64,000 nt of DNA from Lates calcarifer. Lineage: Eukaryota > Chordata > Actinopteri > Centropomidae. Numbering within the stretch: the stretch's first letter is position 1; every line of letters begins with the position of its first letter. Of this stretch, positions 51,834 through 64,000 are shown in pieces. Where the stretch lies: the NCBI RefSeq assembly GCF_001640805.2, contig NC_066848.1, positions 12,043,896 through 12,107,895 of the forward strand, given 5' to 3'. The translations under genes were made by a program, and so were the position numbers. The notes under the pieces are model-generated. The model was not told the origin of the DNA. It saw only the letters and a program-made list of their open reading frames with translations, and made no database searches.

Positions 51834-52825
51834 ATGTACAGGAGCCGAGTTAGATGTCTCCTGGGACTAAGTGTTCAGAGGGCTGAAGAGTTGCAGTGCG
51901 AGGACTTCAGGCAAGGGTCCAGTCTGCAACTGTCCGCTACAAACAAATGGTTTTCTCGTTGAGAGGAGTCGACCCTTCTGACTTACGCATGAGCATGAAA
52001 AACTCACTCTCTGTCAATCAAAAGACCCGGGAGGGTTCTCACTCTCTGACTGCGGTGGACCCGTGGACAATGATTCTGCTTCCTGTTTTGTGTGAAACAA
52101 ATACGTGCCATCGGTCCACCGGTGATGTGAGAGCTTTTTTTGAGGAGCGTCGTTTGTTGTGAGAACGAAAAAGACTCCCATTACTGACAACCAACACAGG
52201 TGCAACTGTGACCAAAGATGGCACAAAAGCTCAATCCACGTGGTGGGTGGAAGGAATGAAGTAGACACAATAACACACAAAAAAATCTAATGGAACACTT
52301 CTGATTCAACTTCAACACTCGCCTTATAGTTTTTTCTTGAACCCATTGTTGTCAGGATGTAAATTGTTTTGGGATTTTTTTCTTCCTTTTTAAAACTTAA
52401 ACTAACACAAAAGCTTTTTTTCTGTATATAAAATTACAACGTGTAAAATTCTTAAAAAAGGGTAAGCTACTGGTCGAGAATGCACTGAGGAGAGTAACCT
52501 TTTCAAGTGTTTTCAAAATTTATTGAAACGGTTCCACTTTTAAAGATTTGAGTGTAACTTCACAGGTTCTTGTATAATTAATTACTAGAGCAAGTATAAT
52601 GTTTGTACATGAAAAAAATAGCTGGTTTGATTTTAACAGAGGAAATTTCCAGAAAATCAAATTTCAGTAATTCCCAAAGTGGGAGTGGATCTAATCCTGC
52701 AAAAAAGCAGCCTTTCAGAGTACTCATATTTTCATGCATGCTGTTCACATTATTATTTTAAGTACAATTTTTACAAGTTTGCAAACACTGTATTCAAATG
52801 ACAAATAAAACCCTTTATCTGTGTA
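51834..52825 (+). other. ank3: Probable 3'UTR exon of ank3
   Basis: An acceptor (ttttgtgtcttacag) at 51833 pairs with the donor after 50364, making a 3'UTR intron of about 1.47 kb. The sequence has no long conserved frame. AATAAA at 52804-52809 is the likely polyadenylation signal, with another at 53342-53347, so the true end may lie 0.5 kb further on. Boundaries are inferred. Confidence 0.55.
52804..52809 (+). terminator. Candidate polyadenylation signal of ank3
   Basis: AATAAA in an AT-rich context, about 970 bp into the putative 3'UTR exon. A second AATAAA lies at 53342-53347. Confidence 0.45.
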
Positions 52826-54489
52826 CACATATAGCCCAAACATTTGTCACTGATTTTATATTTTAAATTGAAAAAGGATACCATTAAAGCATTTATCATG
52901 TTGGGATGAGGATGAAAAAAAGTTCTATAGCTTCTTGAGGGTGTGATGTCTTGTCTGTCTATGTAAAACCGGAGGGCAGCTTCTGCTACAAGAACGAAAT
53001 AATCTGAATGTAAATGCTAGTAGGCTGGCTCGCTGTAAAATTATAACTGTATTGTGCGTATTGGCTATAAGGTGTAGGAGTCTCTGTACACTGTTAGACT
53101 GTTTGTAATCATTTTAGCAGTGTGTCAATTTGGTTTTCTAACGGCTGCTGTGGTATTAAAGGAAAACGGGGCATTTCATTTTGGATTTTTTTTTATTTTA
53201 ATTTTTTCTTTGGTGAAGTATTTCCTTAATTCAAAATCTACTCACATTAAGGACACATAAAGACATTATTTGATTGTAGCTCTAAATAGCATATTGTATG
53301 ACAAAAACACTGGATGGTCAAAAACAATTATTTAAGCATTAAATAAATTGTGTTTAACTCTGAAACTGTGTGATCTTTTTAGGCTTGAGAGTCTGTATAT
53401 GCAGTGTCGAATAGAATTGTTTTCACTAGCTCATTGGAAAAAAATTTACTTTACATTACATTAGGAATTATCTTTGTATTGGTTTTCATTAGATGCCCAT
53501 GTAGTTCAAGTGTGGTGTTCTACTGGTACGATGGCTCAGTATGCTGATGTCTATGCTGTGGACATGAAAACTATGTAACTGTTTTTTTTGGGGGGGTGGG
53601 TTAAAGGAAGTCAGGTAGGGTGCTGTACCACATCCCCTTATACTACTATGTCAATCAAGGGGTAGAGGATCCTTTGATATGGTTGAACTATCAATTTTGT
53701 CAATTTTGTTTGATATGTGTTTTCACCTGAGCAGATTTTTTGATGTACAATTCTTACTAACAGCGTGAAGCCATTGAAATGTAACTATTCTAGCACTTTG
53801 GTTATTCAAGGTCTTTTAGAGGCTATAGCAGCAATGATGCCACCACAAATGTTTCAGATGTCTTTAAAAAAAAAAAAAAAACAACCAAAAAATAAGAAAA
53901 AAAGAAATAAAAATGCATTGATTTCGCAGTACAATTGTTTCTGTTCTTGTCTTTGTGTCCTTGAACATTTTTTATTATGTAAGTAATGTAATGACCGCAG
54001 GGTAGTGATGTCGCGAGAGACACTGTTCTTTCAAACAGAGTTATGTGCACCTCCTCCACCAAAGTGTCCTTGAGCAAAAAATCTCCAAGGCTGCTTGCCT
54101 ATATGTTTGAGCTGACTCGTGGGGCCAGGCAACAAGAGTTCCTTAGGAGGATATTGCTTGATATCTGTTGCATAAGTAATTAATGATAAACTGGAAAAAA
54201 TATTTCAAAGCAGTCCCAAGAAAGTCCTACCTCTCATGGTGCTCTGTATGATTTATTAACATAAGTGCATAATTTATGCAGATGATGATGAAACTTATTT
54301 TTATCAATTTATAGTTACTGCAGTGCTAGTTACTAATATATAATTTAAAAAAAAAAAAACATTTTAACGTGGTAAGTTGTTCTTGGAAGGGGAAATCAAC
54401 AGGAAAATGCCCTGCCATCTACTGATTACTTATCAGATAATGTTATACATAGGAATATACTGCATGTAAATTTTGTCACAAGGTCACTG
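52826..54489. other. Intergenic region between ank3 and ccdc6
   Basis: AT-rich with A-runs at 53865-53881 and 54346-54359 and a second AATAAA at 53342. No gene or promoter motif recognised. Some of it may still belong to the ank3 3'UTR. Confidence 0.6.
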
Positions 54490-54789
54490 TAAAAGACAGG
54501 TGGACAACTCAAGTAATGATACGGGACAAAATCTGCTTTGAGGTCCTGGCTCAGCTGTCCACTTTGCTCTTTGGCAATCCAGTTTTGGATGGAGTAATTA
54601 AGATGTACAGTATTACAGGCTCCAGTTTCATTTGTCAAGGGTGCACCAGGCGGTACTGGAGACATCCTGGCGGTGGCGCTATGCCGACAAGCGTGAGCAA
54701 GGTCACACGGTCTACCATTCTGCTGTGTGCGCTCCTCAAACGCTGCTGCTGCCGCCGTCGTCTTCCCTTCTCCACACTGTCGCACAACC
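54490..54789 (+). promoter_or_regulatory. ccdc6: ccdc6 promoter-proximal region and 5'UTR
   Basis: CpG and GC content rise toward the start codon (for example gctgctgccgccgtcg near 54745). The ATG at 54790 has an ideal context (accATGG) and matches the known CCDC6 start. An upstream ATG at 54727 is in frame without a stop and could add 21 residues, but those residues are not family-like. No TATA box seen. Confidence 0.5.

Positions 54790-64000
<9,211 letters not shown>

Overview
This is vertebrate nuclear DNA, almost certainly from a teleost fish. Genes are split into short conserved exons with GT-AG introns, the introns are compact and rich in CA/TG microsatellites, and degenerate interspersed repeats of fish type are present. 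Two genes are recognised, both on the + strand: ank3 (ankyrin-G), which enters the window at ankyrin repeat 8 and runs to its 3' end, and ccdc6, which begins about 2 kb downstream and runs out of the window after its seventh coding exon. ANK3 and CCDC6 are also neighbours in the same orientation in human, so this is old conserved linkage. I cannot tell the ank3a/ank3b or ccdc6a/ccdc6b copy or the species from sequence alone; a percomorph-type genome is only an impression.

Layout. 1.4-12.3 kb: fourteen exons encoding ankyrin repeats 8-24 (membrane-protein binding). 13.7-24.4 kb: linker exons, an internal alternative first exon (ATG at 16392) that would make short repeat-less ankyrin-G, a 12-nt microexon and another optional in-frame exon. 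26.2-31.2 kb: ZU5-ZU5-UPA supermodule (beta-spectrin binding), containing one GC-AG intron and one exon with a one-base frameshift. 34.0-41.2 kb: the single 7.2-kb giant neuronal exon (about 2,400 codons) of axon-initial-segment and node ankyrin-G. 42.2-43.4 kb: death domain. 44.4-52.8 kb: a complex regulatory tail with a possible proline-rich alternative terminal exon, a long acidic exon with an internal splice acceptor, two alternative C termini and a 3'UTR intron. 54.8-63.7 kb: ccdc6 exons 1-7, a coiled-coil protein.

How the parts work together. Ankyrin-G links channels and adhesion molecules (ankyrin repeats) to beta-spectrin (ZU5) and, through the giant exon, to the neuronal cytoskeleton. 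The splice phases show that the giant exon, the microexons, the acidic exon and the alternative ends can all be included or skipped without breaking frame, so the locus can make many isoforms. ccdc6 is an independent neighbour.

Most notable: (1) two single-base insertions that break otherwise perfectly conserved exons (ank3 exon at 30543, ccdc6 exon 2), most simply assembly errors, although both need checking; (2) the fish-specific looking C-terminal splicing module; (3) the apparent absence of the tryptophan-centred GABARAP-binding motif from the giant exon. I see no mobile system, CRISPR array, operon or other exotic element: the window is an ordinary, if elaborate, vertebrate gene pair.
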